Source of the DNA: Hyphomicrobium sp.
Lineage (GTDB): Bacteria; Pseudomonadota; Alphaproteobacteria; Rhizobiales; Hyphomicrobiaceae
Length of the DNA: 20,256 bases
Assembly (NCBI GenBank): GCA_025927515.1
Contig: JAICLG010000010.1
Span: 1-20,256, forward strand
Direction of reading: 5' to 3'
Shown: positions 1-7,788 of the stretch, in pieces
Numbering within the stretch: the first letter of the stretch is position 1
Layout of the letters: the number at the start of each line of letters is the position of its first letter
Made by a program: the position numbers and the translations under genes
Notes under the pieces: model-generated
Database searches by the model: none
The model's input: only the letters and a program-made list of their open reading frames with translations
What the model was told of the DNA's origin: nothing

Positions 1-438
1 AGCATGTATCGTCGGCGGTTGCGCGCCTACGCGAAAGATATTCGCGACGGTGCTTGTTACCCCTATTTCATTTTCGATAGCTCGGCGGGTGCACTGGTCG
101 GCGGCGCAACACTGTCGAACATACGCCGGGGTTCATCGCAAACTGCGTCGTTGGGATATTGGATGGGCGCTCCCTATGCCGGGCGCGGCTACATGCGTGA
201 TGCGGTCACGACGCTTCTCCCAGTCGCCTTCGGGCCGCTACGGCTGCATCGCATCGAAGCAGCAACCATGCTGACCAATGCCGCCTCCATGCGCGTGCTC
301 GAATCCTGCAGTTTCGAGCGCGAAGGTCTTGCCCGCTCGTACCTCAAGATCAACGGCCGATGGGAAGATCATCTGCTGTACGCGCGCATCAACGGGAGGC
401 CTCTCGCCGCTGTCTCACGTCAAAGCGGAGAGTGTTGA
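1..438 (+). CDS. RimJ/RimL-type GNAT N-acetyltransferase, 5' end cut by window
   Basis: This is the C-terminal 145 codons of a GNAT acetyltransferase of the RimJ/RimL type. The family moves an acetyl group from acetyl-CoA to a protein N-terminus, classically ribosomal protein S5. Visible GNAT signatures are the acetyl-CoA loop region YWMGAPYAGRGYMRDAV, then NAASMRVLES, and the closing REG..RSYLKINGRWEDHLLYA block typical of RimJ. Family members are about 190-200 residues, and the frame is open to base 1, so the gene most likely starts upstream. The ATG at base 4 is probably internal. The stop codon overlaps the start of the next gene (TGATG at 436-440), which suggests translational coupling. 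The real substrate is not certain, since RimJ-like proteins in this group may acetylate other proteins or small molecules. Confidence 0.9.
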   Translation, partial: SMYRRRLRAYAKDIRDGACYPYFIFDSSAGALVGGATLSNIRRGSSQTASLGYWMGAPYAGRGYMRDAVTTLLPVAFGPLRLHRIEAATMLTNAASMRVLESCSFEREGLARSYLKINGRWEDHLLYARINGRPLAAVSRQSGEC

Positions 439-3400
439 TGTTCTTAGGGGGGTGGGGGACAGCGAAACGGCGAGGAACACCTTGGCTCATGGCCGTGGCC
501 CTTGCCGTGGTCTGGACGCTGGGTTTTGCGGGCCGCGCTGAAGCGTTGACGCCGATTCCCGTCCAAGAGGATCAGGACCGCATCGAGATAACGACGCTCG
601 GCGAAGCCTATGAAGGCCGCGGCGACAGTTTGCAGGTCGAAACCGCAGCCGGTCAGGATGGCGTCTCCGGCCGCATGACCGTCAGAGCTTCGGTTCCCGG
701 CACCAGTCCGAATTGGATGGTGTTCGCGTTGACGAACAAGTCGGACAAGTCCCTTGAGCGCTTGTTGACGGCCGATCGCTATTCGGTCGTCGGCTCCGGA
801 ACGATATGGCCCGATCTCGATGCGCGGCGCATAGAAAGTGTGACGCCTTCGGTGGGTTTCGTTCCCGAGCGTATCAAGAACGATAAAGCAGACGTGTTCC
901 GCATCACGCTTGAGCCCGGTCAGACGATTACCTACGTCGCCGAACTCGCTGGCGAACACTTCTCGCGGCTGTATCTCTGGAAGCCGATTGATTACGAAAT
1001 CAAAAGCCGCGACCGACAGCTTTTCAACGGCGCAATGCTGGGGCTGACGGGCCTGCTTGCAATCTTTCTGACTGCCATTTTCGCAGCCAACCACAAACTG
1101 ATTTTCCCCGCCGCCGCGCTCGTAGCCTGGACGGTGTTGAACTACCTCTGCGTCGATTTCGGATTCTTCCACAAGCTTTTTAATTTACGGCCTGAAGACA
1201 ACGCCATCTACCGCGCGGCCGGCGAAGCCGCGATGGCGTCGAGTTTTGTAATTTTCCTATCAACATTCCTGCGCCTGGGGCTTTGGCACGGCATCTTCAG
1301 AATGATGATTGGCGTATGGATGGTGGCGCAACTGACGCTCATCGCTGTTGCCGTCATCGATCCGCGCCTAGCCGCGACATTCGCGAGACTGTCGTTCCTC
1401 ATGATTGGAGGTGTCGGCGGGTTGCTGACCGTATTCCTGGCGATCAAAGGCCAGGATCGGGCGCTGTCGCTCATTCCCACGTGGATGCTTCTGCTCGTCT
1501 GGATATTTGCAGCGGGCATGACCCTCAGTGGCCGGATGTCCGGCGACATCGTGGTTTCAAGCCTCATCGCCGGTCTCGTGCTCGTCGTGATCTTGATGGG
1601 CTTCACGGTCACGCAGTTCGCATTCAGATCTGCTGATGCGGCCTATGCCGGTGCTCCGACGGAGCTACAGGGACGATCCCTTGCGCTTGCGGCCTCCGGC
1701 TCGACCGTTTGGGAATGGAATATTCGCCGCGATGAGATCAAGGTCAGCCCCGAGATCGAAATCGCGCTATCGCTGATGCCGGGTGAACTGTCGGCCAAGG
1801 TCGACGACTTCCTAAGGCACGTACATCCGACCGACAAAGAGCGCTTCCGCGTCATGCTGATGTCGGTTCAGGAACGTTCTGGCGTCAGGATCAGGACGGA
1901 TTTCCGCCTCAGGCATTCGGATAACAGCTGGCGCTGGTTCGAGCTGGAAGCCGCGAGTGTTCCCAATTCGGATGGCAGGACGTTGCGCTGCGTCGGCCTT
2001 TTGCGTGACGTCTCCGACATGAAGCGCGCGCACGAGCGCCTTCTGCACGACGCCGTTCATTGCAGTCTGACGGGCCTCCCTAATCGCGAGCTGTTCCTCG
2101 ACCGGATGAAAGGCGTCATCGTCCGCGCCAAAGCCGATAGCAGCGTAAAGCCGGCGATCATTTTCATCGATCTCGATAAATTCAAGAGCATCAACTCGTC
2201 CTTCGGGCTGGTGCGTGGCGATAGCCTGCTTCTGACCGTTGCACGTCGCTTACAACGTCACCTTGGGCCGCACGATACTGTCGCGCGAGTTGGAGGCGAT
2301 CAATTTGCGATGCTTTTCACGGGTGAACGCGAGGCGCGTAATTTGCCGGCACTCGCCGAACGTGTCCGGCGCTCGCTCAGGGCGCCCATTCCCTTCGCCA
2401 ATCAAGAGGTTGTCCTGACGGGTTCAATCGGCGTTGCCGCCTGGGACGAGACGCGGGTTCGGGACGAAGATTTGTTAAAAGATGCCGAGCTTGCGATGTA
2501 CCGGGCGAAGCGCAGCGGACCCGATCGCATTGAAGTCTTCGATCCCGACATGCGCCGGGATCGCGATCAGGACATTGGCGCGGAGCTGGGAAAAGCGATC
2601 GAGAAGGGGCAGCTTAAGGTCCTCTACCAGCCGATCGTCTATCTTCCGACAAAGGAGCTGGCAGGTTTCGAGGCTTTCGTTCGCTGGGAACATCCAAAGC
2701 TCGGTCTGGTCAATCCAGCCTCCCTTATTGAGACGTCGAACCAGTCCGACGCGATGGTCAAGGTCAATTGCTATGTCCTGCTGCGCGCCGCCAAGGACGC
2801 GGCGCGTTGGCTGAGCGAGTTGCCCCGTCCGGAACGGCCGCTCTTTGTAACGGTCAATATTTCCTGTCCGCAGATCTTGAAACCGGAATCGGTTCAGGAA
2901 ATTCGCCAAATCCTAGGGCGCAACACCGTGCCCCCGGGAACGCTCAGACTTGAGATCTCCGAAAACATCGTCATGGACAATCCGGAGCAGGCGGCTGAGG
3001 TCCTGAAGGTGCTGCATGCCTCGGGCGCCGAACTTGCACTCGATGAATTCGGTACGGGATATTCCTCGCTTGCTTATCTCAATCGCTTCCCGTTCGAGAC
3101 GATTAAGGTCTGCCGCGATCTCGTTCGCACCAGTGGAACCGCGGCAGGAGCCGCGATCATGCGTTCCGTCGTGGCCCTGGCACACGAGCTCTCAAAAACG
3201 GTCGTAGCTGAAGGTGTCGAACGCGCGGACGAAGCGACGTTCTTGCGTTCGATTGGTTGCGAGTACGCGCAGGGCTATCATTTCGGCGAGCCCATCCCGG
3301 AACGCGCGGTGCTACAGCTGCTGAAAATGGTGCGTCGCTCGGAACGCAAGATGCAGCCGCGCGGATTCTTCCGTCCAAAGTTCAGAAGCTCGGGCAAGCA

Positions 3401-4151
3401 AGCCAAACCGAAAACCGGCCGTGTAACCACCGCTCCCACGAAACCAGCAGCGGGCGAACAGCAAGCCGTTGCCGCGCCGCAGGGCACGCCGGCGAAGGCC
3501 GCAGCGTTGCCCGCGGGTTCTGTTGTACGCCAACGTCAGAAGGTCGCTGAAAGTAAGGCCCCGGCCAATGGACCTTCAACGAAGGCTCCGGCAGCCTTGG
3601 CGCTCGCGTCGAAGCCCGCAGATAAGACCGGCTCCCCCATGCCAACCGCGCCTCCCCGAGGCGCGCAGCCCGCCATGCCCGCGTTACCGCCAGAGCTGCT
3701 CCAAAATATTGAGCGCACATCCGGCACCGCACCGCGAACGCATCGCCCGCCATCAGGCAACGGCCAAGCGGTTCCGACGCCTCCTCCCGGATCTGGGCCT
3801 GAGCGTGCAGCCGGCAGGCCAGCCGATAAGCCGTTGCCGAATATCGTCGCCCCACTGTCGGAAGCGCTCGCGCGTGCGGCTAATACGAATCCGACGACGG
3901 GGCGGCCAGCGCCGCAAACCAATGCACAACCGCGCACGGGTAAACCTGCGACGCCTGGCGACAAACCACCGCCGCCGCTGAACGGGACATCATCGTCCCC
4001 GCCGCCCGTAAACGAAGCGCAGCAGCCCGACTTCTCGACGTTACCGCCATCTATCGCGGCGAGCCTGGCCCGCCTCGCCAGCGGCGATCCTTTGCAGAAA
4101 AGTGAAGGCACGCAGCCGCGAAAGGAATCGAAGATCGCCTCGAAGGGCTAG
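438..4151 (+). CDS. Membrane sensor with 7TM-DISM, PAS, GGDEF (GGDQF) and EAL domains plus long Pro/Ala-rich tail
   Basis: This 1237-residue c-di-GMP signalling protein starts at the ATG at 438, chosen for the AAGCGGAGAG ribosome site just upstream; an earlier in-frame ATG at 360 lies inside the acetyltransferase gene. In order it has a signal peptide (to AEA, about residue 36), an extracytoplasmic domain (to about 190), seven membrane helices (about 198-397) like 7TMR-DISM receptors, a PAS domain (about 413-531), GGDEF (about 537-690), EAL (about 725-962), and a proline/alanine/lysine-rich tail (971-1237). The GGDEF signature reads GGDQF (619-623) and the RxxD inhibitory site lacks its Arg. 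The EAL motif reads EAF (745-747). DDFGTGYSS reads DEFGTGYSS (D869-E870), and the usual KID reads KVC (890-892). The Asn, Glu, Lys and Gln of the EAL active site appear present. Cyclase activity is therefore doubtful, and phosphodiesterase activity is possible but possibly reduced (inference). Confidence 0.93.
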   Translation: MFLGGWGTAKRRGTPWLMAVALAVVWTLGFAGRAEALTPIPVQEDQDRIEITTLGEAYEGRGDSLQVETAAGQDGVSGRMTVRASVPGTSPNWMVFALTNKSDKSLERLLTADRYSVVGSGTIWPDLDARRIESVTPSVGFVPERIKNDKADVFRITLEPGQTITYVAELAGEHFSRLYLWKPIDYEIKSRDRQLFNGAMLGLTGLLAIFLTAIFAANHKLIFPAAALVAWTVLNYLCVDFGFFHKLFNLRPEDNAIYRAAGEAAMASSFVIFLSTFLRLGLWHGIFRMMIGVWMVAQLTLIAVAVIDPRLAATFARLSFLMIGGVGGLLTVFLAIKGQDRALSLIPTWMLLLVWIFAAGMTLSGRMSGDIVVSSLIAGLVLVVILMGFTVTQFAFRSADAAYAGAPTELQGRSLALAASGSTVWEWNIRRDEIKVSPEIEIALSLMPGELSAKVDDFLRHVHPTDKERFRVMLMSVQERSGVRIRTDFRLRHSDNSWRWFELEAASVPNSDGRTLRCVGLLRDVSDMKRAHERLLHDAVHCSLTGLPNRELFLDRMKGVIVRAKADSSVKPAIIFIDLDKFKSINSSFGLVRGDSLLLTVARRLQRHLGPHDTVARVGGDQFAMLFTGEREARNLPALAERVRRSLRAPIPFANQEVVLTGSIGVAAWDETRVRDEDLLKDAELAMYRAKRSGPDRIEVFDPDMRRDRDQDIGAELGKAIEKGQLKVLYQPIVYLPTKELAGFEAFVRWEHPKLGLVNPASLIETSNQSDAMVKVNCYVLLRAAKDAARWLSELPRPERPLFVTVNISCPQILKPESVQEIRQILGRNTVPPGTLRLEISENIVMDNPEQAAEVLKVLHASGAELALDEFGTGYSSLAYLNRFPFETIKVCRDLVRTSGTAAGAAIMRSVVALAHELSKTVVAEGVERADEATFLRSIGCEYAQGYHFGEPIPERAVLQLLKMVRRSERKMQPRGFFRPKFRSSGKQAKPKTGRVTTAPTKPAAGEQQAVAAPQGTPAKAAALPAGSVVRQRQKVAESKAPANGPSTKAPAALALASKPADKTGSPMPTAPPRGAQPAMPALPPELLQNIERTSGTAPRTHRPPSGNGQAVPTPPPGSGPERAAGRPADKPLPNIVAPLSEALARAANTNPTTGRPAPQTNAQPRTGKPATPGDKPPPPLNGTSSSPPPVNEAQQPDFSTLPPSIAASLARLASGDPLQKSEGTQPRKESKIASKG

Positions 4152-4157
4152 CTGCGC

Positions 4158-4775
4158 TTAGGCGTGCCCGGCATCGCTTACGAGGTGCGAGAGGTCGATG
4201 CCCATTTTCGCGAGCGCTCGCGAATATTTGTTCTCCAGATCTTCATCGAAGATCAGATCTGGATCTGCAGGACAGTGAAGCCAGCCGTTGGCCTGGATTT
4301 CCGTCTCCAGTTGCCCCGGCGACCAGCCTGCATAGCCAAGCGCAAGCAAGGCTCGGGCAGGACCTTGCCCCTTGGCGATTGCCTTCAAAATGTCGATCGT
4401 GGCGGTGAGGCAGACATCTTCTTCGATGGAGAGCGTCGAATCTTCCGAAAAATAATCGGAACTGTGCAGCACGAACCCACGACCCGTTTCGACGGGACCG
4501 CCGACCTGAATCGGAAGAGAAAAAATCTCATTGTTGATCTCGTCGTCCGGAGTGCGAGCCGAAATCCCCAGTCTCTCGAGCAAATCGGGAGCCGTGATAT
4601 GGTTAGCGCGCTGGTTTATAATCAGTCCCATGGCGCCCTCGGACGAATGCGCACACATATAGATGACCGAGCGCTGAAACCGGCGATCGGTCATGGCGGG
4701 CATGGCAATGAGCAATTGCCCCTCGAGCATTATATCGGAGCCTTCGGCACGGCTTCTGAGTCGAGCGGATTTCAT
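4158..4775 (-). CDS. YqgE/AlgH family protein (DUF179)
   Basis: This is a 205-residue protein of the UPF0301/YqgE/AlgH family, whose molecular role is unsettled; AlgH was named from alginate regulation in Pseudomonas. Diagnostic segments are LIAMPAM followed by RSVIYMCAHS, then GAMGLIIN, VGGPV and a C-terminal ALGYAGWSPGQLE block. The start is uncertain. I chose the ATG at 4775, which gives the usual family length of about 190-205. A TTG 22 codons upstream (4841) and an ATG 15 codons downstream are also in frame, and none has a strong Shine-Dalgarno. The gene is convergent with the GGDEF-EAL gene (stops 6 bases apart) and divergent from the DsbD-like gene. No signal peptide is evident with the chosen start, so the protein should be cytoplasmic. 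Confidence 0.88.
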   Translation of the reverse strand: MKSARLRSRAEGSDIMLEGQLLIAMPAMTDRRFQRSVIYMCAHSSEGAMGLIINQRANHITAPDLLERLGISARTPDDEINNEIFSLPIQVGGPVETGRGFVLHSSDYFSEDSTLSIEEDVCLTATIDILKAIAKGQGPARALLALGYAGWSPGQLETEIQANGWLHCPADPDLIFDEDLENKYSRALAKMGIDLSHLVSDAGHA

Positions 4776-4903
4776 GGCAAGAAGCTTAATCCGATCGGAT
4801 CGCGACGTGAAGATGGTCGCAGGCGTCAAAAAAGACGCCAATGTAACTAGACATGCCTCTTTGCCCTATACCGATATTGGAGACAGTTGATACCGTCTGT
4901 CCC

Positions 4904-4919
4904 GTTTCGATGTCGAAAC
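4904..4919. promoter_or_regulatory. Perfect 16-bp palindrome, candidate operator
   Basis: GTTTCGATGTCGAAAC is a perfect 7-bp inverted repeat with a 2-bp centre. It lies in the divergent gap between yqgE and the DsbD-like gene and ends 23 bases before the chosen GTG start. Position and symmetry suit a dimeric regulator binding site. No regulator can be named, and a short palindrome can arise by chance. Confidence 0.35.
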
Positions 4920-4942
4920 TTGCGATTTGAAAGGTGCTGACC

Positions 4943-5770
4943 GTGATCAAGCAATCTTTTGCGCTCCTGCTTCTGAGCACGACGATGGCATGGGGCGATG
5001 CGGCAGCACCCGTCGCATCGGACTGGGTGCAAGGATATGACACGAAAACGCGCTTGATTGCGGGGCGAGCGGTCGTTGACGGTCAGCAGAAACTTTACGC
5101 GGGCGTCGAAGTCGCGATGCCAAAAGGTTGGAAAACCTATTGGCGCGTGCCAGGCGACGCTGGCGGCGTGCCTCCCGAATTCGACTGGAAGGGATCGCAA
5201 AATCTGGCCGCGACGCAAGTTCTCTATCCGGCTCCGCATCGCTTGCATGACAAGGCCGGAGATGCTGTCGGATATAAAGATAACGTTATCTTTCCGATTC
5301 TTCTGACGCCGAAGGATAAGACGAAACCGATCGTGCTTCATGGCAAGGTCGACTACGGCCTATGCAAGGACATCTGCATTCCCGCCCAAGCGGAATTTCA
5401 GGTTTCGATTCCGCCCGGTGTCGGGATATCGAGTGAGCTTGCGGACACCTTAGCCGATGTACCTCAGCAGCATCCGCGCGCTGGCATCGATCCGAAACTC
5501 GCGGCGTGGCATCTGGACAAATCGTCTGGAAAACCGAAACTCGTTTTGAACGTCGAGACGGCATCACCGGATACTGCCGACGTCTTCGTCGTTGCGCCCG
5601 GAGACACATACGTCCCCCTGCCCAAGCGCGTTGAGGGTGGCGCAGGCAAAGCCGCATTCGAAGTCGATTTGACCAACGGCGTCGATATCAAAGATCTCGA
5701 AGGCAAGCCGCTGACGGTGACAATGGTTGACGGCAAGGGACAATCTGAGACGACAATCACGCTTGAGTAG
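4943..5770 (+). CDS. Secreted DsbD-alpha-like protein (disulfide bond corrector / DsbD N-terminal domain)
   Basis: This is a 275-residue exported protein. I chose the GTG at 4943 because AAAGGTG (4930-4936) gives a well-spaced ribosome site; another GTG lies 9 bases upstream. The N-terminus (IKQSFALLLLSTTMAWGDA) is a signal peptide with cleavage near residue 20. The mature part resembles the periplasmic alpha domain of DsbD/ScsB: a GWKTYWRVPGDAGG segment, then YGLCKDICIPAQAEF with Cys141 and Cys145 in a C-x3-C arrangement. In DsbD the alpha domain passes electrons from a membrane domain to periplasmic substrates. Here no transmembrane or thioredoxin domain follows, so the electron donor must be another protein. 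A peroxiredoxin gene follows 52 bp downstream on the same strand. A periplasmic thiol-redox role is inferred, and substrates are unknown. Confidence 0.85.
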   Translation: MIKQSFALLLLSTTMAWGDAAAPVASDWVQGYDTKTRLIAGRAVVDGQQKLYAGVEVAMPKGWKTYWRVPGDAGGVPPEFDWKGSQNLAATQVLYPAPHRLHDKAGDAVGYKDNVIFPILLTPKDKTKPIVLHGKVDYGLCKDICIPAQAEFQVSIPPGVGISSELADTLADVPQQHPRAGIDPKLAAWHLDKSSGKPKLVLNVETASPDTADVFVVAPGDTYVPLPKRVEGGAGKAAFEVDLTNGVDIKDLEGKPLTVTMVDGKGQSETTITLE

Positions 5771-5787
5771 CGGAGCGGCCGCGCTAC
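5767..5787. other. Hairpin at the stop codon of the DsbD-like gene
   Basis: GTAGCG (5767-5772) pairs with CGCTAC (5782-5787) around a 9-base GC-rich loop. The stem includes the TAG stop. No T-run follows, so this is not a standard intrinsic terminator. It could mark an mRNA 3' end or processing point between this gene and the peroxiredoxin gene. Confidence 0.3.
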
Positions 5788-5822
5788 AGTCCGCCTATGA
5801 AATTCGAGAGCATGAGGATGCA

Positions 5823-6320
5823 ATGACCATCAAAGTCGGTGACAGGCTGCCGGATGCCAAGTTTACAGTCATGTCCGCGGATGGCCCGAAGGCCAAGACG
5901 GTAGCCGAGATATTTTCCGGCAAGAGAGTAGCTCTTTTTGCCGTGCCGGGTGCCTATACGCCGACGTGCACGAATACCCATATGCCGGGCTTTGTCGGTC
6001 GGGTCGATGAGATCAAAGCCAAGGGGATCGATGCGATCGCCTGCACCGCGGTCAACGATGTTTTCGTCCTAACGAACTGGGCGAAAGACACAGGTGCAGC
6101 CGGAAAAATCGAAATGCTCGCGGATGGGTCCGGCGATTTCGCCAAGGCCATCGGCCTCGATGTGGACCTTTCAAGCTTTGGTCTCGGGGTGCGTTCGCAA
6201 CGCTATGCGATGCTCGTCGATGATGGGGTCGTCAAAATCCTCAACGTCGAGGACAGCCCTCCGATCGCCGAAAAATCGAGCGCCGCGAACCTGTGTTCGA
6301 TGATCGATTGCTCACTGTAG
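5823..6320 (+). CDS. Peroxiredoxin, Prx5 type
   Basis: This is a 165-residue thiol peroxidase that reduces hydrogen peroxide and organic hydroperoxides, probably in the cytoplasm since no signal peptide is seen. The start ATG at 5823 is preceded by GAGGATG. The Prx5 signature PGAYTPTCT holds the peroxidatic Cys49. The second family-typical cysteine (IACTAVND, Cys74) is present, and two more lie near the C-terminus (LCSMIDC). The region VDLSSFGLGVRSQRYAMLVDDG is also typical of Prx5 proteins, which often use glutathione or glutaredoxin. Which cysteine resolves, if any, cannot be settled from sequence. The gene may be cotranscribed with the DsbD-like gene. Its last 9 bases overlap the end of rnhA on the other strand. 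Confidence 0.95.
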   Translation: MTIKVGDRLPDAKFTVMSADGPKAKTVAEIFSGKRVALFAVPGAYTPTCTNTHMPGFVGRVDEIKAKGIDAIACTAVNDVFVLTNWAKDTGAAGKIEMLADGSGDFAKAIGLDVDLSSFGLGVRSQRYAMLVDDGVVKILNVEDSPPIAEKSSAANLCSMIDCSL

Positions 6321-6794
6321 ATCCTTTGGATCGGAGGGCAGCGGCGCCAGCTTATAGGGCGCCATCGCGATACGAGCGAGTTCGTCGGCTCGCTCGTTTT
6401 CCGGATGGCCGGCATGCCCCTTCAGCCAATGCCATTCGACATGGTGCTTGTTACGAAGCGTATCGAGTTCCTGCCAGAGCTCGGCGTTCTTAACGGGCTT
6501 TTTATCGGCGGTTCGCCAGCCATTCTTTTTCCAGCCGTGAACCCATCCCGTAATGCCGTTTTTAACGTACGCACTGTCGGTATAAAGCTCGACGTTGCTG
6601 CGCTTTTTCAAAGCGCTTAGCGCTGAGATCGCGGCCATGAGCTCCATGCGATTGTTGGTCGTCAGAACTTCGCCGCCACTGATCTCTTTGCGGTGCTTGC
6701 CTGAGATAAGAACCGCGCCCCAGCCGCCGGGTCCTGGATTTCCAGAGCAGGCGCCGTCGCTATAGATGAGAACTTTGGGCGCTTCGCTGCTCAT
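6312..6794 (-). CDS. rnhA: Ribonuclease HI
   Basis: This 160-residue RNase HI cuts the RNA strand of RNA-DNA hybrids, for example Okazaki primers and R-loops. The carboxylate set is complete: Asp13 (YSDGAC), Glu51 (NNRMEL), Asp73 (YTDSAY) and Asp137 (NERADELA), with His127 in the flexible loop KGHAGHPEN. The basic handle segment WVHGWKKNGW is present, and the length is normal. The start ATG (6794) overlaps the thrB stop in an ATGA arrangement, so the two genes are probably translationally coupled. The 3' end overlaps the convergent peroxiredoxin gene by 9 bases, so neither transcript can end before entering the other gene. Confidence 0.98.
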   Translation of the reverse strand: MSSEAPKVLIYSDGACSGNPGPGGWGAVLISGKHRKEISGGEVLTTNNRMELMAAISALSALKKRSNVELYTDSAYVKNGITGWVHGWKKNGWRTADKKPVKNAELWQELDTLRNKHHVEWHWLKGHAGHPENERADELARIAMAPYKLAPLPSDPKDLQ

Positions 6795-7762
6795 CGCGCG
6801 GGCTCAAAGCCATAATCGCCGATCGACACGACCGCCTGATGAAAACGCAGCCGCCGGACGTAATCGATAGGGTCCTTGCGCGCGACGAGGGCCGTCTTCG
6901 GCGTGTTCAGCCAATCATAGCTGCGGGTCAAGAGGAAGCGCATCGCCGCGCCGCGCGCGAGCACAGGCAGCGCCTTCTGCTCCGGCGCGCTTAAGCGTCG
7001 AACGCTGTCATAGCCTTTCAGCAGAGCCCGTCCCTTCGTCGCGTTGAATTGGAAGTTCGCTTCAAAGCACCAGGCATTGAGGCAGACGGCGATATCGTAG
7101 GCCAGAGCGTCGTTGCACGCGAAATAGAAATCGATCAGGCCCGACAACTTATCGCCGATGAAAAAGACATTGTCGGGAAACAAATCGGCATGAATGACAC
7201 CTTGCGGCAGGTTGCTCGGCCATGAGGAGTCTAGAAACGCCAGCTCTGTCTCAATGAGGTGTTCAAGCTCAGGCGAGATTTCTGCAGCACGCTCCGAGAA
7301 CTTATCGAACAGCGGACGCCATCCTGGAAGTCCGAGAGCATTATCGCGCCGAAGCGAAAAGTTCTCTCCGGCGGTGTGCATTTGCGCGAGAGCCTTGCCG
7401 AGCTCCAGACAGTGCTCGACCTTCGGCCGCCTGGGCCACATGCCTTCGAGAAATGTCACGAGGGCTGCGTGCCGCCCCGCAAGCTCATTCAGAACGCGGC
7501 CATCCCTATCACGCACCGGCAAGGGGCATGTCACTCCGCGTGCCGATAGATGCTCCATCAACCCGAGAAAAAACGGCAAATCCTTCGGCTCGACGCGCTT
7601 TTCATAGATCGTCAGGATGAACGCGCCGGCGGTCGTGTGGATGAGATAATTGGTGTTCTCGACACCTTCGGCGATGCCTTTGCACGACAAAAGATTGCCC
7701 AGTCCGTAGGGAGCAATAAATTGCGCGAGTTCTTCGTCGCTGACTTCAGTATAGACCGCCAT
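6791..7762 (-). CDS. thrB: Homoserine kinase (APH-fold, ThrB type of alphaproteobacteria)
   Basis: This 323-residue kinase phosphorylates L-homoserine with ATP to O-phosphohomoserine in threonine synthesis. It belongs to the aminoglycoside-phosphotransferase fold rather than the GHMP fold of E. coli ThrB. The start MAVYTEVSDEEL and the segment GVENTNYLIHT are typical of this family. The catalytic loop GVIHADLFPDN carries His191, Asp193 and Asn198, and the metal-binding segment LIDFYFA supplies Asp211. GGGAAAG lies 3 bases before the ATG. The gene sits between ispH (26 bp away) and rnhA (4-bp overlap), a gene order common in alphaproteobacteria. The fold alone could suggest another small-molecule kinase, but length, N-terminus and context favour homoserine kinase. 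Confidence 0.95.
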   Translation of the reverse strand: MAVYTEVSDEELAQFIAPYGLGNLLSCKGIAEGVENTNYLIHTTAGAFILTIYEKRVEPKDLPFFLGLMEHLSARGVTCPLPVRDRDGRVLNELAGRHAALVTFLEGMWPRRPKVEHCLELGKALAQMHTAGENFSLRRDNALGLPGWRPLFDKFSERAAEISPELEHLIETELAFLDSSWPSNLPQGVIHADLFPDNVFFIGDKLSGLIDFYFACNDALAYDIAVCLNAWCFEANFQFNATKGRALLKGYDSVRRLSAPEQKALPVLARGAAMRFLLTRSYDWLNTPKTALVARKDPIDYVRRLRFHQAVVSIGDYGFEPAR

Positions 7763-7788
7763 GTCTTTCCCGCACGCCGAATGGAGGT

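Noticed and set aside
360..437. Earlier start for the GGDEF-EAL gene
   Set aside because: It lies inside the acetyltransferase gene and would put a 26-residue basic extension before a good signal peptide; the ATG at 438 has its own ribosome site.
446..458. G-runs (GGGGGG T GGGGG) as a possible G-quadruplex
   Set aside because: Only two G-runs are present, so an intramolecular four-strand structure is not supported; the bases encode the start of the signal peptide.
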